Part shown: positions 1-9,102 of the stretch, piece after piece | Numbering within the stretch: the stretch's first letter is position 1 | How the letters are laid out: every line of letters begins with the position of its first letter | Assembly (NCBI GenBank): GCA_900546145.1 | Contig: URBN01000012.1 | Coordinates: 1 to 63,419, forward strand | DNA: 63,419 nt | Source of the DNA: an uncultured Desulfovibrio sp. | GTDB lineage: Bacteria > Desulfobacterota > Desulfovibrionia > Desulfovibrionales > Desulfovibrionaceae | Reading direction: 5' to 3' | Translations under genes and position numbers: made by a program | Notes under the pieces: model-generated | Seen by the model: the letters and a program-made list of their open reading frames with translations, nothing else | Databases searched by the model: none | Told to the model about the DNA's origin: nothing

Positions 1-646
1 CAAAAAACTTTTTGTGAAGGCTTTTTGAAGCCCCGCTGTTTCATGCGGCGAGGGAGGCTTTTACGCTCATCCCTCATGCCTGTCAACAGCTTTTCCCCCT
101 TTTTTCCGGAAATCTTCTTTCAGGAACCTTCAGAGAAGGGCTGTTTTCAGGCGGCGAACGCGATGTCTACGCTTCCAGGACAGGAGTGTCAATCTTTTCC
201 AAAAATTTTTTCCAAGAGCACGGTTTTCCTTTTTGCTTTTCTTCAGCCGCATGGGATCTTCCAGTCAGACTTCTCCCTGCTGCTGCGCTGTTTTCCCTCT
301 TTCTGTCCAATGCTGAAGCACATCGCTCCGTCATTTCATTGACCGGAGAACAGTATCTGTATTACGTTTCTTTCCATTGTTTTGTGTTGCCGGCCTGTCT
401 TTTTCCCTGTGGGCCGGCGTCCCGCGCCCGATAAGGCAAAAGCCGAAGGCCTTGCCGGGTTTTCTCCGGGTATCCGGCCCTTCATTTTCTTCGGCGGGAA
501 ACACATCTCGTCCTTCCGACACCACAACTTCGCACCAGCATCCTTCCTGCCCCATTCATGTGGCGGGAGGATTTTTTTCTTTCATCCTGGGTTCTGTCCT
601 TCATGAGGAACGCACGGGGACAGCCGCTGAAAAAAGGGGAGTGTTC
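1..646. other. Non-coding leader region before the alanine symporter gene
   Basis: I see no convincing gene in this stretch; the open frames here lack ribosome sites and family resemblance. The second half looks structured. A 7-base inverted repeat GCCGGCC/GGCCGGC pairs 389-395 with 412-418, and several further GC-rich complementary blocks lie at about 427-480. TTGACC at 339-344 followed by a TATTAC-like hexamer at 360-365 could be a weak promoter, but the spacer of 15 is short. If so, the symporter mRNA would have a leader of about 280 bases. No known riboswitch consensus was recognised. Confidence 0.4.
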
Positions 647-2005
647 ATGGATCAGCTTACAGCCATCGTTCAGGCTATTAACTCGTATCTCTGGGGCGTC
701 ACGGGTCTTATTCCGCTGCTTGTGGGTGTTGGCATCTTCTACACCTTTAAACTCAAGTTCGTGCAGATCCGCAAATTCGGACAGGCCATGCGCTTCACCT
801 TCCGCGGCCTCAGCCTGCACGGCGAGCGCGCCGGCAAGGAAGGCATGACCTCCTTCCAGTCCCTGGCAACGGCTGTCGCGGCCCAGGTCGGTACCGGCAA
901 TATCGCCGGCGCTGCCACAGCCATCGCCATGGGCGGTCCCGGCGCCATCTTCTGGATGTGGATTGCCGCATTCTTCGGCATGGCCACCATCTTCGCCGAA
1001 GCCGTTCTGGCCCAGCTCTTCAAAACGAAGGATGACAAGGGCCATGTGACCGGCGGTCCCGCCTACTACATTACAAACGGTCTGCACTGCCGTCCCCTGG
1101 CCATCTTCTTCTCCATCTCCATCATCATCGCCCTCGGATTCATCGGCAACATGGTGCAGTCCAACTCCATCGCCGTTGCCTTCCAGAACGCCTTTGGCAT
1201 TCCCTCTCTGTACACCGGACTCTTTGTCGCCGGCTTCGCCGCCTTTATCTTCTTTGGCGGCCTCGGGCGAATCGCCTCCACTACCGAGAAAATCGTGCCT
1301 GTCATGGCCTTCCTCTACATTCTCGGCAGCCTCATCGTAATCCTTTCCAACTATGAACAGATTATTCCCGCCTTCAAGATGATCTTCGTGGGTGCCTTCA
1401 ACCCCCAGGCAGCCACGGGCGGTGTCATCGGCGCAACCATCAAGGAAGCCATGCGTTACGGCGTGGCCCGCGGCCTCTTCTCCAATGAAGCCGGCCTCGG
1501 CTCCACGCCTCACGCCCACGCTGTCGCCAAGGTTCAGTTCCCTGCCCAGCAGGGCCTCGTGGCCATCGTCGGCCTGTTCATCGATACGTTCGTGGTCCTG
1601 AACATGACCGCCTTCGTCATCTTCACCACCGGCGTTCTCGATGGCAAGACCACGGGCATTGAACTCGCCCAGAAGGCCTTTGTCAGCGGCTTCGGCGATT
1701 TCGGTCTCGCTTTCGTCGCCATCTGTCTCTTTTTCTTCGCCTTTTCCACCATTGTCGGCTGGTACTTCTTCGCCGAACAGAACGTGAAGTACCTCTTCGG
1801 CACAAAGGTCATCACTTATTTCCGCATCGGCGTCATGTGCTTCCTCTGCCTCGGCTCCATGCTCCATGTGACCCTCGTCTGGGAGCTGGCTGACATGTTC
1901 AACGGACTCATGGTCATCCCGAACGTCATCGCCCTGTTCGGCCTCTCCAAGCTGGTCGCCAAGGCCCTGAACGATTACGACCCTGACTACACACCGCACA
2001 AGTAA
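647..2005 (+). CDS. Sodium:alanine (AGCS family) symporter
   Basis: A 452-residue inner-membrane protein of the alanine/glycine:cation symporter family (AlsT/DagA/AgcS type), which imports small neutral amino acids with Na+. The start is the ATG at 647, because MDQLTAIVQ begins a typical family N-terminus and a GGGGAG ribosome site lies just upstream; the frame stays open further upstream but that part has no resemblance. Family blocks are visible: the VGTGNIAGAATA stretch near residue 80 and the FSNEAGLGSTPHAHA block near residue 280, with about ten hydrophobic segments between. The gene stands alone and ends at an intrinsic terminator. In sulfate reducers such carriers feed alanine or glycine; the exact substrate is inferred from the family only. 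Confidence 0.9.
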   Translation: MDQLTAIVQAINSYLWGVTGLIPLLVGVGIFYTFKLKFVQIRKFGQAMRFTFRGLSLHGERAGKEGMTSFQSLATAVAAQVGTGNIAGAATAIAMGGPGAIFWMWIAAFFGMATIFAEAVLAQLFKTKDDKGHVTGGPAYYITNGLHCRPLAIFFSISIIIALGFIGNMVQSNSIAVAFQNAFGIPSLYTGLFVAGFAAFIFFGGLGRIASTTEKIVPVMAFLYILGSLIVILSNYEQIIPAFKMIFVGAFNPQAATGGVIGATIKEAMRYGVARGLFSNEAGLGSTPHAHAVAKVQFPAQQGLVAIVGLFIDTFVVLNMTAFVIFTTGVLDGKTTGIELAQKAFVSGFGDFGLAFVAICLFFFAFSTIVGWYFFAEQNVKYLFGTKVITYFRIGVMCFLCLGSMLHVTLVWELADMFNGLMVIPNVIALFGLSKLVAKALNDYDPDYTPHK

Positions 2006-2027
2006 CGCCTCACCGACCGCACGCATA

Positions 2028-2059
2028 AAGCCCGCCGGAGTATTCCGACGGGCTTTTTT
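2028..2059 (+). terminator. Intrinsic terminator of the alanine symporter gene
   Basis: The stem AGCCCGCCGGA pairs with TCCGACGGGCT around a GTAT loop with one mismatch, followed by a T6 run. It lies about 25 bases after the symporter stop. Confidence 0.85.
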
Positions 2060-2226
2060 GCGCTCCGCTGTCCGGAGCCCCGGAGGAAAGAGGCCCTGAC
2101 TTCCCGGCAGCGGACGCTTCCCGGTACTCTGGAGAGCACGCCCCTCTTCATTCCACAGAGGAATTCCGCACTCAGAAGAGCTTTCTCCTGGCCATACGGC
2201 TTCCCCGACTGAGCCCCTGTACAGAC

Positions 2227-2264
2227 AAAAAAGGTCCCGCGGGGATACCTCCCCGCGGGACCCT
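2227..2264 (-). terminator. Intrinsic terminator of rny
   Basis: On the minus strand a 13-base perfect stem (GGTCCCGCGGGGA with its complement) is followed by a run of T, directly after the rny stop codon. Confidence 0.85.
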
Positions 2265-2286
2265 AGCGCATCAGATGAGACTGTGG

Positions 2287-3858
2287 CTACTTGGCATATC
2301 CCACAGCGCGGCGCTCGCGGATGACAGTCACCCGGATCTGGCCGGGATATGTCAGTTCTTCCCTGATCTTTTCCGAAATCTTCTTACAGAGAATGAAGGT
2401 CATGTCATCGTCCACGGTCTCGGAATTTACCATGACACGAATCTCGCGGCCGGCCTGGATGGCGTAGGCCTTGGAAACGCCCTCGAAGCTCATGGCAATG
2501 GCCTCGAGCGACTCAAGACGCTTGACGTAGTTCTCGAGAAGCTCCTTCCTGGCGCCGGGGCGGGCGCCGGAGATGCTGTCTGCAGCCTGCACGAGGACAG
2601 CCAGTACCGTGTCGGGGCGCACGTCCTCATGATGGGCCGCGATGGCATGCACGATGTCCTTGCTCTCGTTGTACTTTTTGGCGATATCGGCGCCGATGAG
2701 GGCGTGGGGGCCTTCGACCTCGTGGTCAACAGCCTTGCCGATATCATGCAGCAGGCCGGCGCGCTTGGCCTTGCGCTCGTCGAGTCCGAGCTCGGCAGCC
2801 ATCATGCCGCACAGCGCCGAGACTTCAAGGGAATGCTGCAGGACGTTCTGTGTGAAGCTTGTCCTGTAGCGCAGCTGGCCGAGAAGGCGCACGAGCTCGG
2901 GATGAATACCGTGCACACCGGCGTCAAAGGTCGCCTGCTCGCCGATTTCACGCACCTTGACGTCCATCTCCTGCTTGCATTTCTGTACAACGTCCTCAAT
3001 GCGTGCGGGATGGATGCGGCCGTCCTGAATAAGACGCTCCAGAGCCATCTTGGCGATGGCGCGGCGGAGCGGACTGTAGGCGGACAGAATCACGGTTTCC
3101 GGCGTATCATCGATGATGAGATCAACGCCTGTCGCAGCCTCAAGGGCGCGGATATTGCGGCCTTCACGCCCGATGATACGGCCCTTCATGTCCTCTGAGG
3201 GCAGGGACACGGCTGTCACTGTCTGCTCACCCACGTAATCACCGGCATAGCGCTGAATGGCATTACAGATGATTTCCTTGGCCTTACGGTTGGCCTGATC
3301 CCTGGCATCGGATTCAATCTGACGGGCCATCCTCGCGGCCTCGTGCTGCGTCTTTGCCTCGATGTCGGCGAAAAGGGCTTCCTTGGCCTGATCGACGGTC
3401 ATCCCTGCAATCTCGACAAGCTTCTTTTCCTGCTCATCGATGCGGCTCTGCAGAAACGCCTCGTTTTCCGTGAGCTGACGTTCCTTCCGGGACAGTTCCT
3501 TCTCCTGGAGGAGAAGTTCCTGTTCCTTGCCGGTGGCCTTCTCTATTTTTTCCTCAAGGCGGCTGCTGACATCTTCCAGCTTATGTTCCCTGGCCTTGAG
3601 TTCGCGTTCTCTTTCTCTGAATTCGTTTTCCTGTTCCCTCTTCTGATTGAAGAGGTCATCCTTGCCCTGAAGAATAATTTCCTTCTTCTGGGCCTGGGCT
3701 TCCTTTCTGGCCTCCAGGACGATGCGCCGCGCCAGCCCGTCCGCGTCACCAAGCCGTTTGGTGACGACGGCCTTGTGCAGGATTACGCCTATGGCGAGTC
3801 CCACAACTGCCGCGGCAGCTATATAGACAACGAACAACCAATCCATCCACGGCCTCAC
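2287..3858 (-). CDS. rny: Ribonuclease Y
   Basis: A membrane-anchored endoribonuclease that starts mRNA decay. The 523-residue protein has the family architecture: an N-terminal transmembrane helix (about residues 8-28), a long charged coiled coil (about 30-190), a KH RNA-binding domain with the GREGRNIR block (about 225-240), and an HD phosphohydrolase domain with LLHDIGKAVDHE near residue 371. The start drawn is GTG (RPWMDWLF follows). An ATG four codons downstream is equally possible, as neither has a strong ribosome site. It is the last gene of the cluster coiled-coil gene-zapA-6S RNA-rny and ends in its own terminator. Confidence 0.95.
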   Translation of the reverse strand: MRPWMDWLFVVYIAAAAVVGLAIGVILHKAVVTKRLGDADGLARRIVLEARKEAQAQKKEIILQGKDDLFNQKREQENEFRERERELKAREHKLEDVSSRLEEKIEKATGKEQELLLQEKELSRKERQLTENEAFLQSRIDEQEKKLVEIAGMTVDQAKEALFADIEAKTQHEAARMARQIESDARDQANRKAKEIICNAIQRYAGDYVGEQTVTAVSLPSEDMKGRIIGREGRNIRALEAATGVDLIIDDTPETVILSAYSPLRRAIAKMALERLIQDGRIHPARIEDVVQKCKQEMDVKVREIGEQATFDAGVHGIHPELVRLLGQLRYRTSFTQNVLQHSLEVSALCGMMAAELGLDERKAKRAGLLHDIGKAVDHEVEGPHALIGADIAKKYNESKDIVHAIAAHHEDVRPDTVLAVLVQAADSISGARPGARKELLENYVKRLESLEAIAMSFEGVSKAYAIQAGREIRVMVNSETVDDDMTFILCKKISEKIREELTYPGQIRVTVIRERRAVGYAK

Positions 3859-3924
3859 TTTATATTAAACGACAGAGCTTTCGCTCCGGGAAAGCACCGA
3901 CAGACTTCTTCTGCCGGAAAGGAC

Positions 3925-3952
3925 AAAAAAAAGCCCGCCGAAGCGGGTTCAG
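3925..3952 (-). terminator. Terminator downstream of 6S RNA
   Basis: On the minus strand ACCCGC-TTCG-GCGGGCT is followed by T8. It sits between the 6S RNA and rny, so it likely ends the 6S precursor transcript. Confidence 0.75.
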
Positions 3953-4040
3953 ACTTTCAAAAGCACAGAAGAAACCATACCGGCGGAATGGCCGGCGGGA
4001 CGATGGATTGCGCCAAGTTTTGACGAATTATAAAGAAATG

Positions 4041-4226
4041 CAAATCCCCAAGGAGCCGTGTCCAGTTGCTGTGGAGAACCCGGTTTCCCAGGGTGGGCGC
4101 CAGTTTGAACCCGTCAGGCTTCCCGTATTGCCGGGCATGCACATGGGGATCAAGCACCAGCTCCCGTTTTCTAAAGCTTGTTCGGTCGGCACTGCGACGT
4201 GAATCACGCACTCCTCAGGGATTTGC
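4041..4226 (-). ncRNA. ssrS: 6S RNA
   Basis: A regulator RNA that mimics an open promoter and sequesters housekeeping RNA polymerase. On the minus strand the 5' end (AAATCCCTGAGGAGTGCG) pairs with the 3' end (CGGCTCCTTGGGGATTT), forming the typical terminal stem. A long interrupted hairpin follows, with a central single-stranded region and an apical GC-rich stem. Length is about 186 nt, which fits the family. It lies immediately downstream of zapA, the classic neighbourhood of ssrS, in a gap of about 370 bases that has no protein gene. The ends are estimated from the closing stem. Confidence 0.88.
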
Positions 4227-4232
4227 AAAAAT

Positions 4233-4505
4233 CTATTTCGCGTCTTGTATTTTAGTCAGCAGATCCTGAACGCGCTGGCGTTCAGACTCCTGATTTTTTT
4301 GTAATTGCAGCAATTCATCGGCCAGTTCCAGAGCCGTGAAAGTGAGCAGGGCGTCTTTGCCCTGACTCCCGTGCGACCTTGTTACCTGGTCATCATACCG
4401 CTTCTGGACAAGGGCGATAGCTTCGTTGATCCGGGTCGTATCGGCACCGGATTTGACGGCTATCTGAACGCCAAGAACGGCAAGGGTACTATTGTCTGAA
4501 CTCAT
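4233..4505 (-). CDS. zapA: Cell division protein ZapA
   Basis: A 90-residue FtsZ-associated protein that bundles FtsZ filaments at midcell. The N-terminal half (LAVLGVQIAVKSGAD, then INEAIALVQKRYDD) follows the ZapA globular head that resembles IleVLgkeY..k...d, and the C-terminal half (ADELLQLQKNQESERQRVQ) forms the family's coiled coil. It starts 6 bases after the stop of a small coiled-coil gene and is followed by 6S RNA, as in many bacteria. The short length and weak conservation are normal for the family. Confidence 0.85.
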   Translation of the reverse strand: MSSDNSTLAVLGVQIAVKSGADTTRINEAIALVQKRYDDQVTRSHGSQGKDALLTFTALELADELLQLQKNQESERQRVQDLLTKIQDAK

Positions 4506-4511
4506 GAGATC

Positions 4512-4757
4512 CTACTCTCCGCCTGTGCGGGCCTGAATTTTGCTTAGGAGGGCGTCAATGCGGGCAACCGCTTCCTGCCGGAGAGATTTCTCGCGGTCAA
4601 GAGACTGACGGAGCATAAGATTCTCTTCCTTCAACGCTGAACATTTCTCTTCACTGTCGGCGAGAAGACCGCGCGCCTGCTTGGCAGCGGCAAGCAGCTC
4701 CCTGTTGCGGGCCAGAATTTCACTGACTTCCGCTTCCAACTGTTCGAGAATGTCCAT
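4512..4757 (-). CDS. Small coiled-coil protein, probable ZapB-like division factor
   Basis: An 81-residue protein that is almost entirely heptad-like coiled coil (MDILEQLEAEVSEIL, later SEEKCSALKEENLMLRQSL). It has no membrane segment or signal. Its position, ending 6 bases before zapA on the same strand, suggests a partner in Z-ring assembly like ZapB, whose size and composition it matches. The family assignment rests on composition and neighbourhood rather than on a diagnostic motif. Confidence 0.65.
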   Translation of the reverse strand: MDILEQLEAEVSEILARNRELLAAAKQARGLLADSEEKCSALKEENLMLRQSLDREKSLRQEAVARIDALLSKIQARTGGE

Positions 4758-4836
4758 GAGTCCTTTGTATCACCTGGCACGCTTTATTGCAACACAAAGT
4801 CAGGGCTGAAGGGATTCCCGAAGGCTCCGGAAGCGC

Positions 4837-6192
4837 CTATTTACGGCGCTTGCCGAGGTTCTTCTGGCGGGCGCGGGCAATGGAAAGCTCGCCCTCCGGG
4901 ATGTCCTTGGTGATGGTGGACCCCGCGCCGATGAGCGCACCGGCTCCCACGGTCACCGGAGCCACCAGAGCGGTGTTCGATCCGATAAAAGCGTGCTCGC
5001 CTATGGTCGTCTGGAACTTGTTGCGGCCGTCGTAATTGCAGGTGATGGTGCCCGCGCCGATATTGGTGCCCGCGCCGATATGGGCGTCACCGAGGTAGGA
5101 CAGATGGTTGGCTTTGGCGCCCTCGCCGAGCTGCGTCTTTTTGAGTTCCACGAAGTTGCCCACGTGGGAATTGGGTCCGAGATCAGCTCCGGGGCGCAGG
5201 CGGGAATAGGGACCGACCAGCGCGCCGCCCGAAATATGGGCGCCCTCGAAGTGGCAGAAGGGATGAATAACCGCTCCGCCTTCGATTTCCGTGTCGCGGA
5301 TGACGCAGAAGCCCTCGACGCACGCACCGGCATGGAGGATGGAACGCCCCGTGATTTCACAGGGGCCGGTGATCTCGACACCGGGTTCCACGCGCACGAG
5401 AGGACTGATGCGCACGGCCTGGGGATTATGCAGAATAACGCCGCTCTTCATAAGGCGCTCCACAACGCGCGTGCGCATAATCTCTTCAGCGCCCGAAAGC
5501 TCTGCAGGGGAGTTGACGCCGAGCAGGCTCTCATCGCTGCCGCACACGATACCCTTCACGCTGTCTCCTTCCTCAAGAGCCAGGGCCACGAGATCGGTGA
5601 TGTAGTACTCGCCGCTCTTGTTCTTGTTGGTCACCTTGGGGAGGAGGCGCTCGGCCAGGGCGCGGCTGAAGTAGTAGAGGCCGGCGTTCACCTCGCCTGT
5701 GGGGGCGCCGTACTTCGTCTTGTCGTAATCCTTGGCTTCCACGATGGCCTCGATATGCCCGTCCACGCGGACAACCCGGCCGTAGGCGCCGGGATCATCA
5801 AGGCTGATGGTGGCGAAGGCGAGATCGCAGTCGCTGGCTTTTGACAGGAATTCGTGCAGGAGATCAGCCGTCACAAGCGGAGCGTCGCCGTTGATGACGA
5901 GGATGCGGTCCATACCTGCCCTGGCCAGTTCAGGAAGGGCCTGTCCGAGGGCGTGCCCCGTGCCGAGCTGCTCCTTCTGAAGAATGAAGCGGCAGCCGGG
6001 GACGGCTTCCTCGACCATCTCGGCCTTGTGTCCGGTGACAATCCAGACATCGCTGCCGAAATCAGGGGTAAGGGCGTCCAGGACGTATCGCAGCATGGGC
6101 TCGCCGAGAACGTTCTGAAGAACCTTGGGGAGCCCGGAATGCATGCGGGTTCCCTTTCCGGCGGCTAAGACAAGAGCAGCTTTCGTGCTCAT
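4837..6192 (-). CDS. glmU: Bifunctional UDP-GlcNAc pyrophosphorylase / glucosamine-1-phosphate acetyltransferase
   Basis: A cytoplasmic 451-residue enzyme that makes UDP-N-acetylglucosamine for peptidoglycan and lipopolysaccharide. The N-terminal uridyltransferase domain opens with LVLAAGKGTRM and PKVLQ (residues about 6-26). From about residue 255 a left-handed beta-helix of hexapeptide repeats carries the acetyltransferase, including NHLSYLGDAHIGAGTNIGAG and NYDGRNKFQT. The start at 6192 (MSTKAALVLAAG) is preceded by AAGGAGAG; the longer frame upstream adds 28 residues with no family resemblance. It is transcribed toward the zapA cluster with a gap of about 80 bases. Confidence 0.96.
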   Translation of the reverse strand: MSTKAALVLAAGKGTRMHSGLPKVLQNVLGEPMLRYVLDALTPDFGSDVWIVTGHKAEMVEEAVPGCRFILQKEQLGTGHALGQALPELARAGMDRILVINGDAPLVTADLLHEFLSKASDCDLAFATISLDDPGAYGRVVRVDGHIEAIVEAKDYDKTKYGAPTGEVNAGLYYFSRALAERLLPKVTNKNKSGEYYITDLVALALEEGDSVKGIVCGSDESLLGVNSPAELSGAEEIMRTRVVERLMKSGVILHNPQAVRISPLVRVEPGVEITGPCEITGRSILHAGACVEGFCVIRDTEIEGGAVIHPFCHFEGAHISGGALVGPYSRLRPGADLGPNSHVGNFVELKKTQLGEGAKANHLSYLGDAHIGAGTNIGAGTITCNYDGRNKFQTTIGEHAFIGSNTALVAPVTVGAGALIGAGSTITKDIPEGELSIARARQKNLGKRRK

Positions 6193-6373
6193 TTTTCTCT
6201 CCTTGATTACTCTCCCCTTCCAGGCGGCAGGCGGAGAAACGTTTTTCTTCGTATAAAAGTCCCTGGCAGCAGCCACGGAACATCAGGGCGGCAGGAGCTT
6301 CCTGACGGATTCATGCCGCCCGGTCACAATAGTCCGGCCGTGGCGGCAGGGCAAGATCGCGGGATATGACGGA

Positions 6374-6420
6374 AAAACAAAAAGGCGGTCCGCTTCCACC
6401 TTCGTGGAAACGGACCGCCT
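6374..6420 (-). terminator. Intrinsic terminator of clpB
   Basis: On the minus strand a long stem (GGCGGTCCG..TTCCAC with its complement around GAAG) is followed by TTTTTGTTTTT, 28 bases after the clpB stop. Confidence 0.85.
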
Positions 6421-6448
6421 CATTTACTCATTCATGATGCCGGCCGGC

Positions 6449-9046
6449 TTATTCGCCGTCAAACACGAGCTCATCGTTCTTCACGCCCACGGACACATGC
6501 TGACCGTCGCGGATGGTGCCCGCGATGATGAGCCTGGCCAGAGGCGTCTCGATGTTATGCTGCACGTACCTCTTGAGAGGACGTGCGCCGTAGACAGGAT
6601 CGTAGGCCTCGTCAGCCACGAAGTTCCTGGCCTCGGGCGTAAGATCCAGCGTGATCTTGCGATCGGCCAGACGCTCGCGCAGATGATCGAGCTGCAGTTC
6701 CACAATCTTCGACATCTGGTCACGTCTGAGCGGCAGGAAGAGCACGGTCTCGTCAATACGGTTCAGGAACTCAGGCCTGAAGTGATTCTTCAGTTCGGTG
6801 AGCACCTCTTCCTTTGCGCCGGGCTTCAGATTTCCGTTCTCATCAATGCCGTCCAGGAGGTACTTCGACCCTATATTGGACGTCATAATGATGATCGTAT
6901 TGCGGAAGTCCACGGTATGTCCCTGGCTGTCTGTCAGACGGCCGTCATCCAGCACCTGCAGGAGGATGTTGAACACATCGGGATGGGCCTTCTCGATTTC
7001 ATCGAGCAGCACCACCGAGTACGGCTTCCTGCGCACGGCTTCGGTGAGCTGGCCGCCTTCCTCAAAGCCCACGTATCCTGGCGGCGCACCGACGAGCCTG
7101 GACACGGAGAACTTCTCCATGTACTCGCTCATATCGATACGCACGATGTTGTCCTCGGTATCGAAGAGGGCTTCGGCCAGAGCCTTGGAAAGCTCGGTCT
7201 TGCCCACGCCGGTGGGGCCGAGGAAGAGGAAGGAGCCGGTAGGCCTGTGCGGGTCAGAAAGGCCGGCACGGGCACGCAGCACGGCATCAGCCACGGCCTT
7301 GACTGCCTCGTCCTGCCCCACGACACGGCGGTGCAGCTGGTCACCCAGCTTAAGCAGCTTGTCGCGTTCGGACTGAAGCAGGCGGGTCACCGGGATGCCG
7401 GTCCACTTGGCCACGATCTCGGCGATATCGTCAGGACCGACTTCCTCGCGCAGGAGGTGTTCTTCCTCACCCTTGGCGTGCGTCGCGTCCTCGAGTTCCT
7501 TCTTCAGACCAGGCAGCGTGGAGTACGTCAGCTCGGAGGCCCTGCTCAGGTCGCCGGCGCGCTTGGCCTCCTCTATGCTGTTGTTGGTCTGCTCGATTTC
7601 GGCCTTAAGGGAGCGGACGCGGTCGATATCGGCCTTCTCCTTCTCCCACTGGGTCTTCAGAGCGGCCTGCTTGGTGCGCAGTTCGGCCAGTTCGTTTTCA
7701 AGCTTGCCGAGGCGCTCCTTGGAGGCATCATCGTCTTCCTTGCGCAGGGCCTCACGCTCGATTTCGAGCTGCATGACCTTGCGGTTCGCCTCATCGAGTT
7801 CCGTGGGCTGGGAGTCAATCTCCGTACGGATCATGGCACCGGCCTCGTCGATAAGGTCGATGGCCTTGTCGGGGAGCTGACGGTCAGGAATGTAGCGGCT
7901 GGAGAGCACGACAGCCTCGACCAGTGCGGAATCGCTGATACGCACACCATGATGCACTTCAAAGCGTTCCTTCAGGCCGCGCAGGATGGAGATGGCGTCC
8001 TCAATGCTCGGTTCGTCGACCATGACGGGCTGGAACCGGCGCTCAAGGGCGGGATCCTTCTCTATGTACTTGCGGTACTCATCAACGGTTGTCGCGCCAA
8101 TGCAGTGCAGTTCGCCTCTGGCCAGCATGGGCTTCAGCAGGTTGCCAGCGTCCATGGAGCCTTCGGTCTTGCCCGCGCCGACAATGGTGTGCAGCTCGTC
8201 GATGAAGAGGATGATCTTGCCCTCGCTCTTTTCGACTTCCTTCAGAACGGCCTTGAGACGTTCCTCGAACTCACCGCGGTACTTGGCGCCGGCGATGAGC
8301 GCACCCATATCAAGAGCGTAGAGCTTGTGTCCCTTGAGGTTCTCGGGTACGTCGCCCTTGAGAATACGGAAAGCCAGGCCTTCCACAATGGCCGTCTTGC
8401 CAACGCCGGCCTCACCGATGAGGACGGGGTTGTTCTTGGTGCGGCGGGACAGGATGCGGACCACGCGGCGGATTTCCTCGTCACGGCCGATGACCGGATC
8501 GAGCTTGCCGTCCCTGGCGTCCTTGATGAGATCCCGGGAATACTTGGAGAGAGCCTCCACGGTCTCCTCGGGGTTGGCGCTCGTCACATGGGCGCCGCCG
8601 CGCAGTTCCTCCATGGCCTTCACGAAGTTCACGCGGGTGATTTTGTACTCGGCGAACACCCGGCCAAGAGGCGAATCAGACGGCTCATTGGTCAGCGCGC
8701 AGAAGAGATGGTCAACGCTGACGTACTCGTCCTGCATGCGCTTTGCCTCGTCCTGGGCTTCCTTGATGACCTGGGCGAGACGCTGGGTGATCATAATTTT
8801 GCTGGGATCCATGCCCGGTCCGGACACGGAAGGCCGCTTGCGCAGCATCTCTTCCAGGGCAACATCGAAAGCCTGCACATGGACGCCCATACGCTGCAGG
8901 ATATTGGGAACAATACCCTTGTCCTGGCGGACCAGGGCCAGCGCGAGGTGGCCTGTGTCAACTTCCTGATGGCCCATGCCCGCGGCAATGCTCTGCGCTT
9001 CGCCGATGGACTCACGCGCCTTGTCGGTAAATTTTTCGATGTCCAT
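6449..9046 (-). CDS. clpB: ATP-dependent disaggregase ClpB
   Basis: A hexameric AAA+ chaperone that pulls polypeptides out of aggregates with the DnaK system. At 865 residues it is full length. Visible in order: the Clp N-domain (1-150), NBD1 with Walker A GEAGVGKT (about 205-212), the coiled-coil middle domain with the Glu/Lys-rich stretch (about 400-540) that separates ClpB from ClpA/ClpC, and NBD2 with GPTGVGKTE (about 610) and IDMSEYMEKFSVSRLVGAPPG. It is the last gene of cbpA-cbpM-clpB and has its own terminator, so it is probably induced together with the J-protein under stress. Confidence 0.97.
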   Translation of the reverse strand: MDIEKFTDKARESIGEAQSIAAGMGHQEVDTGHLALALVRQDKGIVPNILQRMGVHVQAFDVALEEMLRKRPSVSGPGMDPSKIMITQRLAQVIKEAQDEAKRMQDEYVSVDHLFCALTNEPSDSPLGRVFAEYKITRVNFVKAMEELRGGAHVTSANPEETVEALSKYSRDLIKDARDGKLDPVIGRDEEIRRVVRILSRRTKNNPVLIGEAGVGKTAIVEGLAFRILKGDVPENLKGHKLYALDMGALIAGAKYRGEFEERLKAVLKEVEKSEGKIILFIDELHTIVGAGKTEGSMDAGNLLKPMLARGELHCIGATTVDEYRKYIEKDPALERRFQPVMVDEPSIEDAISILRGLKERFEVHHGVRISDSALVEAVVLSSRYIPDRQLPDKAIDLIDEAGAMIRTEIDSQPTELDEANRKVMQLEIEREALRKEDDDASKERLGKLENELAELRTKQAALKTQWEKEKADIDRVRSLKAEIEQTNNSIEEAKRAGDLSRASELTYSTLPGLKKELEDATHAKGEEEHLLREEVGPDDIAEIVAKWTGIPVTRLLQSERDKLLKLGDQLHRRVVGQDEAVKAVADAVLRARAGLSDPHRPTGSFLFLGPTGVGKTELSKALAEALFDTEDNIVRIDMSEYMEKFSVSRLVGAPPGYVGFEEGGQLTEAVRRKPYSVVLLDEIEKAHPDVFNILLQVLDDGRLTDSQGHTVDFRNTIIIMTSNIGSKYLLDGIDENGNLKPGAKEEVLTELKNHFRPEFLNRIDETVLFLPLRRDQMSKIVELQLDHLRERLADRKITLDLTPEARNFVADEAYDPVYGARPLKRYVQHNIETPLARLIIAGTIRDGQHVSVGVKNDELVFDGE

Positions 9047-9102
9047 AGTTCCTCCGGTCTGCCCTGCCCCCTATGGGCAGTCAGACCCTGTCCTTCAAAA
9101 AA

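Noticed and set aside
482..2026. 514-codon open frame on the minus strand
   Set aside because: Antisense to the alanine symporter; highly acidic low-complexity translation.
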